A DNA stretch of 64,000 nt from Frigoriglobus tundricola. GTDB taxonomy: Bacteria; Planctomycetota; Planctomycetia; Gemmatales; Gemmataceae. Where the stretch lies: the NCBI RefSeq assembly GCF_013128195.2, contig NZ_CP053452.2, positions 7,130,001 through 7,194,000 of the forward strand, written 5' to 3'. Positions 1 to 7,863 of the stretch are shown in pieces; position 1 is the stretch's first letter; the number at the start of each line of letters is the position of its first letter. Below the pieces are notes generated by a model, which had not been told where the DNA came from, did no database searches, and saw nothing but the letters and a program-made list of their open reading frames with translations. Made by a program: the position numbers and the translations under genes.

Positions 1-275
1 ACGGCCCGATTTTGTGTAGTACGAGCGTGACGTGCCCGGAGTCGTTTGCCACCCATTCGGCCGCTCTGCGTCGTGTCTCCGGTGCGGTCCAGTCGCCGTT
101 TCTTTACTTCCGCGAGCGCGTCGGCCGTTTTTCAAACGCTCAGAATCAGCTCGGGGAGAAAGTCGGTTGCTGGAGGAAAACGAGGCCAACGCCGACCGCT
201 TCTTCGCGGTATAATCGATTAACCAATAGTAGTCTCTCACGTCCCCCCGTTCCGTTTGCCCGTGGAGTGCGGCCC

Positions 276-548
276 ATGTCGCAGGCGATTGTCGATCCCG
301 CGGAAGTCCGGCGGTTCGCCACGAACCTCAAGCGGTTCAATGCGGACCTTCAGTCCGCGCTGGCCGGCCTGCACGGCCAGCTTACGGCTCTCGGTGACAG
401 TTGGCGCGACCAGGAACACGACCGCTTCCGCCAAGAGTTCGAGGCCACCATGCTGGTACTGGAGCGCTTCCTGGAAGTGTCCGACGAACACATCCCGTTC
501 CTGCTCCGCAAGGCCGAGCGGATCGAAGAGTACCTGTCCCAACGGTAG
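276..548 (+). CDS. WXG100-family-like small helical protein
   Basis: This 90-residue protein has the size and predicted helix-turn-helix fold of WXG100/ESAT-6 proteins, the small substrates of type VII (ESX) secretion. The central turn reads GDSWRD around residues 40-45, so the Trp is present but the Gly of W-x-G is replaced by Asp. The ATG at 276 was chosen because it gives the family length; the upstream open frame back to 12 has no recognisable protein character. It opens a four-gene cluster ending in an EccC/FtsK-type ATPase, which supports the assignment. The family is inferred from length, the Trp turn and context. Confidence 0.75.
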   Translation: MSQAIVDPAEVRRFATNLKRFNADLQSALAGLHGQLTALGDSWRDQEHDRFRQEFEATMLVLERFLEVSDEHIPFLLRKAERIEEYLSQR

Positions 549-615
549 TTGCAGGGCGCCAAAAGCGAAAAAAGACTGTCGGCGTTACGACCCCACAACT
601 TTCGGCTGTGCGACC

Positions 616-1242
616 ATGTCTGCCGACGTCCGATCCATCGCCGCGGTCATCGACTGGCGGGCCGATCTGACCAACTACGCCGAGCTGCTCGCCGAGGCGA
701 CGACGGGCGTCGATCTGGAGATCCGCCGCGCCTACGACTGGCTGGAGGAGCAACTCGCACTGTGGCGACGGGCCATCCGCGAGTGCGACGAAGAGGTCGT
801 TCGAGCCAAAGCGGAACTCGCGCAACGGAAGTTCGAAACGTGGGACGGGCGTGTACCGGACTGCACCGTGCAGGAGAAAAATCTCCGCCTCGCAAAAGCG
901 CGACTCGAAAACGCACAAGAGAAAGTGGAGACGACGCGGCGGTGGATCGGTCGGCTGCCCAAAATGATCGACGAGGTGTTCACCGGTCCGTCGCGGCGCC
1001 TCAAATCGATGCTCGAACTGAACGTGCCCAACGCACTGGTGGATCTGGGCCGGCGCATCGCGGCCCTGGAGACCTACGCCACCCTCCGGCCGGACTACGC
1101 TCCGGGACCGAGCGCCACGGCCCCTCCGCTGCCCGCGGCCGCACCGGCTCAGGAGAAGACCGGGGAAGCGGAAGAGCCGCGCACCCCACCTGCTCTCCCC
1201 AAAGAAGTCGAAACTCCGGGCGCCACCGAGGGCCAGTCATGA
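616..1242 (+). CDS. Coiled-coil protein of the WXG100/FtsK locus
   Basis: A 208-residue protein, largely charged helix (residues about 15-150, rich in E, K, R and A), with a Pro/Ala-rich tail from about residue 155. I do not recognise a named family. It lies 67 nt after the WXG100-like gene, and its stop overlaps the next start as ATGA at 1239-1242, so it belongs to the same operon. A structural partner or substrate of the ESX-like ATPase is an inference from position and coiled-coil character only. The ATG at 616 is the first good start. Confidence 0.7.
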   Translation: MSADVRSIAAVIDWRADLTNYAELLAEATTGVDLEIRRAYDWLEEQLALWRRAIRECDEEVVRAKAELAQRKFETWDGRVPDCTVQEKNLRLAKARLENAQEKVETTRRWIGRLPKMIDEVFTGPSRRLKSMLELNVPNALVDLGRRIAALETYATLRPDYAPGPSATAPPLPAAAPAQEKTGEAEEPRTPPALPKEVETPGATEGQS

Positions 1243-1460
1243 GGTTCGGAACCACCCGCAGCCAGATCTACGACGCCCAGAAGACCGCTCACGCCAAGTG
1301 GGACGCGACAGAGGACGTGTGGAACGATGAGGTCCGGCGCGGCCACGGGGAAACGGTCGTTGAGCCGCTCGACCAGGCCGTGAGCGATGCGCTCCGGGCC
1401 ATCGACCAACTGGCCACCCTGTTCACCCAGATCCGCCACGAGTGCGAGTTCCCCGGTTAG
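1239..1460 (+). CDS. Small helical hypothetical protein of the WXG100/FtsK locus
   Basis: A 73-residue, mostly helical acidic protein with Trp residues near 21 and 28 (KWDATEDVWNDEV). Its ATG overlaps the stop of the upstream coiled-coil gene by 4 nt, a sign of translational coupling, and the FtsK-like gene follows 35 nt later. It may be a further WXG100-size partner, but it lacks a clear W-x-G turn. No named family is recognised and the function is unknown. Confidence 0.6.
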   Translation: MRFGTTRSQIYDAQKTAHAKWDATEDVWNDEVRRGHGETVVEPLDQAVSDALRAIDQLATLFTQIRHECEFPG

Positions 1461-1495
1461 CCGGTTCCCGTAACCGTTCGCCCCGCAGGTCACCC

Positions 1496-4400
1496 ATGTC
1501 CCACAATCTGTTCGACCGCCAGCGGGCCGCGCTCGCCCAACTCACCGATGCGGCCCGAAACCGTGCGGGCGCGGAGGCGGAATTCACCGCCGCGTTCGCT
1601 GCTGCTGCTGAAAAGGCCGAACGTGAAGTTGTCCGCGCGCGAAAGGCGCACGCCGCGGCCCTCGCGCAAGAACTCGGCGCGCTCGACGCCGATCACGCCG
1701 CCGCCAAAGAGCGGTCGGCGAAGGCGTTCACCGCCGAACAGATCGCGATCGACCGCGCCCGCGACGACCGCCGCAAGCAGACCACTGAACGGTTCAACGC
1801 GGCCCAGAAGTCCGCCCGTGAGGGCCACAAGGACAAGCTCTGGAGCCACGATTCCGTCCTCGAGGCCGGTGAGAAGACCGCAAAGGAGCAACTCGAATCC
1901 CTCCGGCGGAAGGCGGCAGCCGGCGCCGAACGGGTAACGGCCCTCTGGAACGAAACCGAACCCTTGTTGAAGCGCGGGCGCGTCGCCCGCGCGCAGATCG
2001 AGTTCACGGGCGAACTTCCGCCGCCCACCGATGACGATCCCATCAAGCGGATGAACAAGTGGATCGCGGCGGCGGAGCAGGGGGGCGAACGACTGGCGGC
2101 ACTGGCGTCGCCGGCGTGGGGAAGTCCGGCCCGGTTGCCGGTGCTGGTTGTGCTGTTCGCGGCTGTCGGCGCGGTCGCGTTCGCCCTGGTACCGGACGCG
2201 GTCACGGCTGGCGCCATAGCCGGCGCGGTGGGACTCGTGTTTGGCGTCGGCGTGTGGTTCCTGCTCCGCTCGCTCGGTCACCGCAAGACCGTACGCCAGG
2301 GTGAAGAAATCGCCCGCAATCTTGCAGAAACGACGCGCGCCGTTCGCCTGCTGGAGGAGTTCGCCACGAGCGAATTTACGGCTCAGATCCAAAAATTGCG
2401 CGAGCGGCACGCCCGCAAGCGCCGCGAGACGGACGAGTACTACGTGCCGCTGATCGAGACGCAACAGAAGCAGTACGAAGCGGAAGTGCAGCGGATCGAG
2501 TCCGAATCGACCTCGGCTTCCGAGCACCTCCGCAGCAGGCGTGCGGACGAGACGCGTGCCGAAGTTGATCGCTATCAATCGCGAAAGGAAGAGATCGAGG
2601 GCCGGCTCGGTGCCGAAGTGCATGCGGCCGAAACGACCTTCACCGAAAAAACGGCCGCCGCAACCGCCGCCCGCGATGCGGCGTGGGCCAGAATGGCGAC
2701 CGCGTGGACCGACGCCACGGGCGCCGTGGCCGCCACGTTCACCGAACTGCGAGCGGAAAGCGAAGCATCGTTCCCGAACTGGGACGCTCTCACCGCTCAG
2801 CGCCCGCTCGCGGCCCGCGTGCCCGAGGGCATCCGGCTCGGGGCGCTGAGCGTGGACCTCGCCGCCATCACCGATGCCGTCCCCACTGACGAGCGGCTCG
2901 CACCCCCCGCGGCGCTCGGGGGCGAGGTGCCCGCGTTCTTGCCGTTCCCCGACAAGTGTTCGGTCCTGATGCGCTGCCGCGACGAGGGGCGTGCGGCCGG
3001 CGTGTCGGCGCTCCAGGCACTGATGCTCCGCTTCCTCACCGGTCTGCCGCCGGGCAAGGTGCGCTTCACCATTGTCGACCCGGTCGGCCTCGGCGACAAC
3101 TTCGCCGCGTTCATGCACCTCGCCGACTTCGACGAGAAACTGGTCACCGCTCAGATCTGGACCGAACCGCGGGACATCGAGCAGCGCCTGACGGACCTCA
3201 CCGATCACACGGCGAGCGTGATCCAGAAGTACCTGCGCAACCAGTACAAGTCGATCGAGGAGTACAACAAGGCGGCGGGCGAGGTGGCCGAGCCGTACCG
3301 CGTGCTGGTGATCGCGAACTTCCCCACGAGCTTCACGCCGGAAGCGGCGAAGCGGCTCGTGAGCCTCGCGAACAGCGGGCCGTCGTGCGGCGTGTGCGTC
3401 CTCGTGACCGCCGACACGAAGGCCGCGATGCCGCGCGACTTCAACCTCGCCGACCTCGAAGCGGCCAGCTACACACTCGCGTGGAAGGACGGGAAGTTCG
3501 CGCCGAAAGACCCGGTCCTCGCGGCCTTCCCGCCCGTGATCGATCGCCCGCCGGACGCCGCGACCGTTGCGGCGCTCGTTCAGCGCGTGGGGAAGGGGAG
3601 CAAAGAGGCGGCCCGCGTGGAGGTGCCCTTCGAGTACATCGCGCCGAAGCCGGGCGACGTGTGGCTCGGTAGCGCCGCGAAGGGCTTCGATGTGGCCGTG
3701 GGCCGTGCCGGCGCCACCCGCAAACAGCTCTTCAGCCTCGGCCGCGGTACCGCCCAGCACGCGGTGGTCGCGGGGAAAACGGGCTCGGGTAAGTCCACAC
3801 TGCTACACGCGCTCATCACCAACCTGGCGTTGATCTACAGCCCGGACGAGGCCGAACTGTACCTCATCGACTTCAAGGAGGGCGTCGAGTTCCAGTGGTA
3901 CGCGACCTACCGGTTGCCGCACGCGCGGGTGGTGGCGATCCAGAGCGAGCGCGAGTTCGGCCTCAGCGTGCTCCAGCGGCTCGACGGCATCCTCCGCGAG
4001 CGCGGCGAGAAGTTCCGCGACGCCGGCGTGAACGACCTCGCGGGCTACCGCGCCGCGAAGCCCGACGAGAAGACGCCCCGCATTCTGCTGGTGATCGACG
4101 AGTTCCAGGCGTTCTTCACCGAAGACGACAAGCTCGCCCAGGAGGCGTCGCTCCTGCTCGACCGCCTCGTGAGACAGGGCCGCGCGTTCGGGCTCCACGT
4201 GCTGCTCGGGTCCCAAACCCTCGGCGGCGCGTACTCGCTCGCCCGGAGCACCATCGACCAGATGGCCGTGCGGGTGGCGCTCCAGTGTTCCGACGCCGAC
4301 GCCCAGCTCATTCTCAGCAAGGACAACACCGCCGCACGGCTGCTGTCGCGACCGGGCGAAGCGATCTACAACGACCAGAACGGCCTTACGGAAGGCAACG

Positions 4401-5410
4401 ACCCGTTCCAGGTCGTGTGGCTCGCGGAAGAAAAGCGCGAGCAGGTGCTCGAAGACCTTCACAAACGGGCCGGCGACCGCTGGCCCGCGCCGCTCGTGTT
4501 CAGCGGGAACTCGTCCGCCGAACTCGCGAACAACCGCCAGCTCGCGAAGCAACTCGCGGCCCCGGCGCCGGTCAAAGCGCCGGTGGCGTGGCTGGGCGAT
4601 CCCGTGGCGATCAAGGACCCCACCGCCGCCGTCTTCCGGCCGCACGGCGGGGCGAACCTGCTCATGATCGGCCAGAGCGAGGAGGCCGCCCGCGCGCTGT
4701 TCGTGGCTTCCGCACTCGGGATCGTCGCTCAAGTCCCCGGCACATCGATCACCATCCTCGACGGCACGCCGGACGACGCGGACGGCGCCGATTACCTCAG
4801 CAAGTTCGCGGAGAAGTTGCCCGGCGTGACCGCCCCGCCGCGGTCCGGGGGCCCCGCCGCGCTCGCGGAACTGGCGGGAACGATCGAGCGCCGGCAGAAG
4901 GGTGAGGCCGGAGGGGTTCGGGGGGAAACAGTGGCGGGTTCGCCGTCCCCAACCGAGCGCACGCCGCGGTTCCTTTTCATCTTCGGCGTGCACCGCTTCC
5001 GCGAGCTGCGCAAAGCCGACGACGATTTCAGCTTCGGCCGCCGCGGCGAGCGCGAGCCGTCGCCGGCCGAGCGACTGGCAACGATCCTGCGCGACGGTCC
5101 GTTGGCGGGCGTTCACGTGGTCGTGTGGTGCGACTCGCTGGTGAACCTGAACCGGGCCTTCGACCGGCCGCTCGTGCGCGAGTTCGCCATGCGCGTGCTG
5201 TTCCAGATGAGCGCGACCGATTCGAGTACCCTCATGGACACCCCGGCCGCGTCGAAGCTCGGCCGCCACCGCGCGCTCTACCTTCAGGAGGAACAGGAGC
5301 GGCCGGAGAAGTTCCGACCGTACGGGCTCCCTTCGGCCGAGTGGCTGAACGCGGCGTGCGACGCGCTGCGGGCGCGGGTCGGGTTGAACGCGGAGCCGCT
5401 TTCCGTGTAG
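1496..5410 (+). CDS. FtsK/SpoIIIE-type ATPase of ESX (EccC/EssC)-like system
   Basis: A 1304-residue membrane ATPase. Residues 1-200 form a long charged coiled coil; two adjacent hydrophobic segments lie at about 213-260; a second coiled coil runs from 275 to 430. An FtsK/SpoIIIE motor domain follows, with Walker A GKTGSGKS near 760 and Walker B LLVIDEF near 865. A second ATPase-like module (about 1040-1290) has GQSEEAAR where Walker A should be and no acidic Walker B pair, so it looks inactive. Tandem motor domains next to a WXG100-like gene fit EccC/EssC of type VII secretion rather than chromosome-segregating FtsK. The ATG at 1496 is preferred over the upstream in-frame start at 1442, which would overlap the preceding gene. 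Confidence 0.85.
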   Translation: MSHNLFDRQRAALAQLTDAARNRAGAEAEFTAAFAAAAEKAEREVVRARKAHAAALAQELGALDADHAAAKERSAKAFTAEQIAIDRARDDRRKQTTERFNAAQKSAREGHKDKLWSHDSVLEAGEKTAKEQLESLRRKAAAGAERVTALWNETEPLLKRGRVARAQIEFTGELPPPTDDDPIKRMNKWIAAAEQGGERLAALASPAWGSPARLPVLVVLFAAVGAVAFALVPDAVTAGAIAGAVGLVFGVGVWFLLRSLGHRKTVRQGEEIARNLAETTRAVRLLEEFATSEFTAQIQKLRERHARKRRETDEYYVPLIETQQKQYEAEVQRIESESTSASEHLRSRRADETRAEVDRYQSRKEEIEGRLGAEVHAAETTFTEKTAAATAARDAAWARMATAWTDATGAVAATFTELRAESEASFPNWDALTAQRPLAARVPEGIRLGALSVDLAAITDAVPTDERLAPPAALGGEVPAFLPFPDKCSVLMRCRDEGRAAGVSALQALMLRFLTGLPPGKVRFTIVDPVGLGDNFAAFMHLADFDEKLVTAQIWTEPRDIEQRLTDLTDHTASVIQKYLRNQYKSIEEYNKAAGEVAEPYRVLVIANFPTSFTPEAAKRLVSLANSGPSCGVCVLVTADTKAAMPRDFNLADLEAASYTLAWKDGKFAPKDPVLAAFPPVIDRPPDAATVAALVQRVGKGSKEAARVEVPFEYIAPKPGDVWLGSAAKGFDVAVGRAGATRKQLFSLGRGTAQHAVVAGKTGSGKSTLLHALITNLALIYSPDEAELYLIDFKEGVEFQWYATYRLPHARVVAIQSEREFGLSVLQRLDGILRERGEKFRDAGVNDLAGYRAAKPDEKTPRILLVIDEFQAFFTEDDKLAQEASLLLDRLVRQGRAFGLHVLLGSQTLGGAYSLARSTIDQMAVRVALQCSDADAQLILSKDNTAARLLSRPGEAIYNDQNGLTEGNDPFQVVWLAEEKREQVLEDLHKRAGDRWPAPLVFSGNSSAELANNRQLAKQLAAPAPVKAPVAWLGDPVAIKDPTAAVFRPHGGANLLMIGQSEEAARALFVASALGIVAQVPGTSITILDGTPDDADGADYLSKFAEKLPGVTAPPRSGGPAALAELAGTIERRQKGEAGGVRGETVAGSPSPTERTPRFLFIFGVHRFRELRKADDDFSFGRRGEREPSPAERLATILRDGPLAGVHVVVWCDSLVNLNRAFDRPLVREFAMRVLFQMSATDSSTLMDTPAASKLGRHRALYLQEEQERPEKFRPYGLPSAEWLNAACDALRARVGLNAEPLSV

Positions 5411-5506
5411 AGTCGAAAGTCGCAAGTCGTTGAGTGGTAAAGTCGGAGGCTATATTAATCCGAACTTTATGACTTTCGACTTTCCGACCTTCGACCTGGA
5501 AAGCGG

Positions 5507-6664
5507 ATGCCCAAACCACAATCGCTTCGCGTCGCGGTCATCGGGGCCGGCCCGATCGGCATCGAGGCCGCCCTGTACGCCAAGACGTGCGGGTTCCCCG
5601 TCGCGGTCTACGACCGCGGGCCGATCGGGGACCACCTCCGGCGCTGGGGGCACGTCCGCATGTTCACGCCGTTCGGCACGAACGTCACGCCCCTCGGCCT
5701 GGCCGAAGTGCGCCGCGAAAAGGCCGGCCGCTCGCTCCCCGCCGACGGCGACCTCGTCACCGGCAAGCAGTTCGTCGATGCGTACCTCACGCCCCTCGCC
5801 GAGACCGAGACGCTGATCGAGTCGTTGCACCTCGAAGAGGCGGTGCTGCAAGTCGGCCGCGCCGTGAGCGTCAGAAAATCGGAGCCGGCCGAGCCGCTCC
5901 CGTTCCGGCTCCTGGTCCGCGACGGCAAGGGGCAGGAGCGGATCGACACGGCCGACGTGGTGCTCGACTGCACCGGCACGTTCAACACCCCGCACCGGCT
6001 CGGCGACGGCAACATCCCCGCGGTCGGTGAACTCGCGGCGAGAGCGCAGATCGCATGGGGGCCGGAAGACATCCTCGGCGAGAAGCGGGCACATTACGCG
6101 GGCAAGAGCATCGTTCTTGTGGGCGACGGTTACAGCGCCGCGGCCGCAATCTGTGCGCTGGCGGTTCTCGCGGAAGAGGTGAACGACACCTGGGTGTTCT
6201 GGCTCACCCGCGGCCCGCGCGGGGCGCCGCTCCCGCGGCTCCCGAACGACCCGCTCAAGGAGCGCGACCGCCTGGCGGTCCGGGCCAACTCGCTGGCGAC
6301 GCGGTGCGACGGTAACCTCGAGTTTCACCCGCAAACGGTACTGGACGAGGTCGTGAGCCACGGGCCGGACAAGGGGTTCCGCGTCGCGGGGCGGACCGCC
6401 GGCAAGCCGGTGTCGTGGGAGGTGGAATGCGTGATCGCGCAGGTAGGCTACCGGGCCGACATGCGGATCTGCGACGGGCTCCGCGTGGCCGAGCCGACCG
6501 GACGACCCGAAACCGGAGAACCCGGCTACTACATCCTTGGCGCGAAGAGTTTCGGCCGCGACTCGGCGTTCCTGCTCCGCGACGGCTTCGACCAGATCCG
6601 CCGGGTGTTCGCCCACCTCGCGGGCAACCCGCGGCTCGACCTGTACGCGAAGAGAGCGGCATGA
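5507..6664 (+). CDS. FAD/NAD(P)-dependent oxidoreductase (flavin monooxygenase-like)
   Basis: A 385-residue two-dinucleotide-binding flavoprotein. The FAD Rossmann motif VIGAGPIG is at residues 11-18, and a second nucleotide-binding motif, LVGDGYSA, is near 205. The C-terminal GYYILGAKSFGRDSAFLL resembles the FAD-contact end of FMO/thioredoxin reductase-like enzymes. No CxxC redox pair is seen, so it is not a thioredoxin reductase. Its stop overlaps the hpnA start by 4 nt (ATGA), so the two are probably co-translated and it may act in the hopanoid pathway. The substrate is unknown; it is not clearly HpnE (squalene-forming amine oxidase-like). Confidence 0.8.
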   Translation: MPKPQSLRVAVIGAGPIGIEAALYAKTCGFPVAVYDRGPIGDHLRRWGHVRMFTPFGTNVTPLGLAEVRREKAGRSLPADGDLVTGKQFVDAYLTPLAETETLIESLHLEEAVLQVGRAVSVRKSEPAEPLPFRLLVRDGKGQERIDTADVVLDCTGTFNTPHRLGDGNIPAVGELAARAQIAWGPEDILGEKRAHYAGKSIVLVGDGYSAAAAICALAVLAEEVNDTWVFWLTRGPRGAPLPRLPNDPLKERDRLAVRANSLATRCDGNLEFHPQTVLDEVVSHGPDKGFRVAGRTAGKPVSWEVECVIAQVGYRADMRICDGLRVAEPTGRPETGEPGYYILGAKSFGRDSAFLLRDGFDQIRRVFAHLAGNPRLDLYAKRAA

Positions 6665-7653
6665 GTGGTGTCACTGTCGTTACTGGCGGGGCCGGGTTCG
6701 TCGGCTCGCACCTGGTCTCGCTTCTCGTATCACGTGGCGAAAGAGTGCGGGTGGTCGATCGTCCCGGTGCGCGCGTCGATCACCTGCCCACGAGCGCGGA
6801 TGTCGCCTTCGCCGACATTCGCGACGAGGCCGCGGTGCGGTGCGCACTGCGCGGCTGTGGGGTCGTGTACCACCTCGCGGCGAACCCACAGTTGTGGACG
6901 CGGCGGCGGAGCGACTTTCACGCGGTCAATTACCTCGGCACGGTTCACGTTTTGCGGGCCGCGCTGGAAGCCGGCTCGAGCCGCGTGCTGCACACCAGCA
7001 CCGAGAGCATCCTCACGCGGGCGCGTCAGACGACCGCAATCGCAGAAGATCAGGACGTGCCGGCGGCCGACGTGATCGGCCCGTACTGCCGCTCGAAATT
7101 TCGGGCCGAACGCTACGCGTTTCACCTCGCCCGTGCGGGCGCGCCGGTGGTGGTCGTGAACCCCACTTTGCCGGTTGGTCCCGGCGACCTGGGGCGCTCG
7201 CCGCCGACCCAGATGATTCTCGACTGTTGCCTGGGCCGGCGCACGGCGTTCCTCGATGCGGAACTGAACATGATCGACGTGCGGGACGTCGCGGCCGGGA
7301 TGGTCGCGGCGCTCGAACGCGGTCGGACCGGCGTGCGCTACCTGCTGGGCGCGGAGAACTGGTCGATCCGGCGCGTGTTCACACACGTCGCGAAGCTGGT
7401 CGGCGCGGCGGCACCGCGGTGGCGGGTGCCGTATCCCGTCGCGCTGGCCGCGGCGTACGTCAGCGAATTCGTATCTGACGCCGTCACCGGTCGCATCCCG
7501 GCGGCCTCGGTGACGGGAGTGAAACTCACCCGCCGCCGGATGCACTTCGACGCGAGCCGGAGTCTTTCGGAACTGGGTATCGTGCCCCGCCCGGTGGCGG
7601 CCTCCGTTGCCGAGGCCGTAACGTGGTTCCGGACCGTCGGGTGGCTCCAATGA
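6661..7653 (+). CDS. hpnA: Hopanoid-associated NAD-dependent sugar epimerase HpnA
   Basis: A 330-residue extended short-chain dehydrogenase. The NAD-binding TGGAGFVG is at residues 8-15, the catalytic Y142-x3-K146 lies in PYCRSK, and HTSTES supplies the Ser/Thr of the active site. The NPTLPVGPGD segment is typical of the HpnA subfamily of nucleotide-sugar epimerase/dehydratases. The gene overlaps the upstream flavoprotein gene (ATGA at 6661-6664) and precedes squalene-hopene cyclase, which supports the hopanoid assignment. Its exact reaction in hopanoid side-chain tailoring is not established from the sequence. Confidence 0.88.
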   Translation: MSGVTVVTGGAGFVGSHLVSLLVSRGERVRVVDRPGARVDHLPTSADVAFADIRDEAAVRCALRGCGVVYHLAANPQLWTRRRSDFHAVNYLGTVHVLRAALEAGSSRVLHTSTESILTRARQTTAIAEDQDVPAADVIGPYCRSKFRAERYAFHLARAGAPVVVVNPTLPVGPGDLGRSPPTQMILDCCLGRRTAFLDAELNMIDVRDVAAGMVAALERGRTGVRYLLGAENWSIRRVFTHVAKLVGAAAPRWRVPYPVALAAAYVSEFVSDAVTGRIPAASVTGVKLTRRRMHFDASRSLSELGIVPRPVAASVAEAVTWFRTVGWLQ

Positions 7654-7863
7654 GTGTGCCACATTGAATGGCCCCGGTTTGAGTAGTTCGAGTGCCGCAC
7701 CCCCAATTTCGCGATGAGTGTAGGGTTTACATCGATTATGATGAGCCCAGTTCCGGGTCCAGGGTTGTGATCCGTCCATGAGTTGCTCTTGCATTGGCCG
7801 ATTCCCGTTCGGTAAAGTCTCCCGCTCACCACATTCCGTCACGGCAGGAAAGGACTCCGCCCC

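Noticed and set aside
1490-3760. A 756-codon open frame antisense to the FtsK-like gene
   Set aside because: A codon-bias shadow of the real gene: low-complexity Arg/Gly-rich sequence without motifs.
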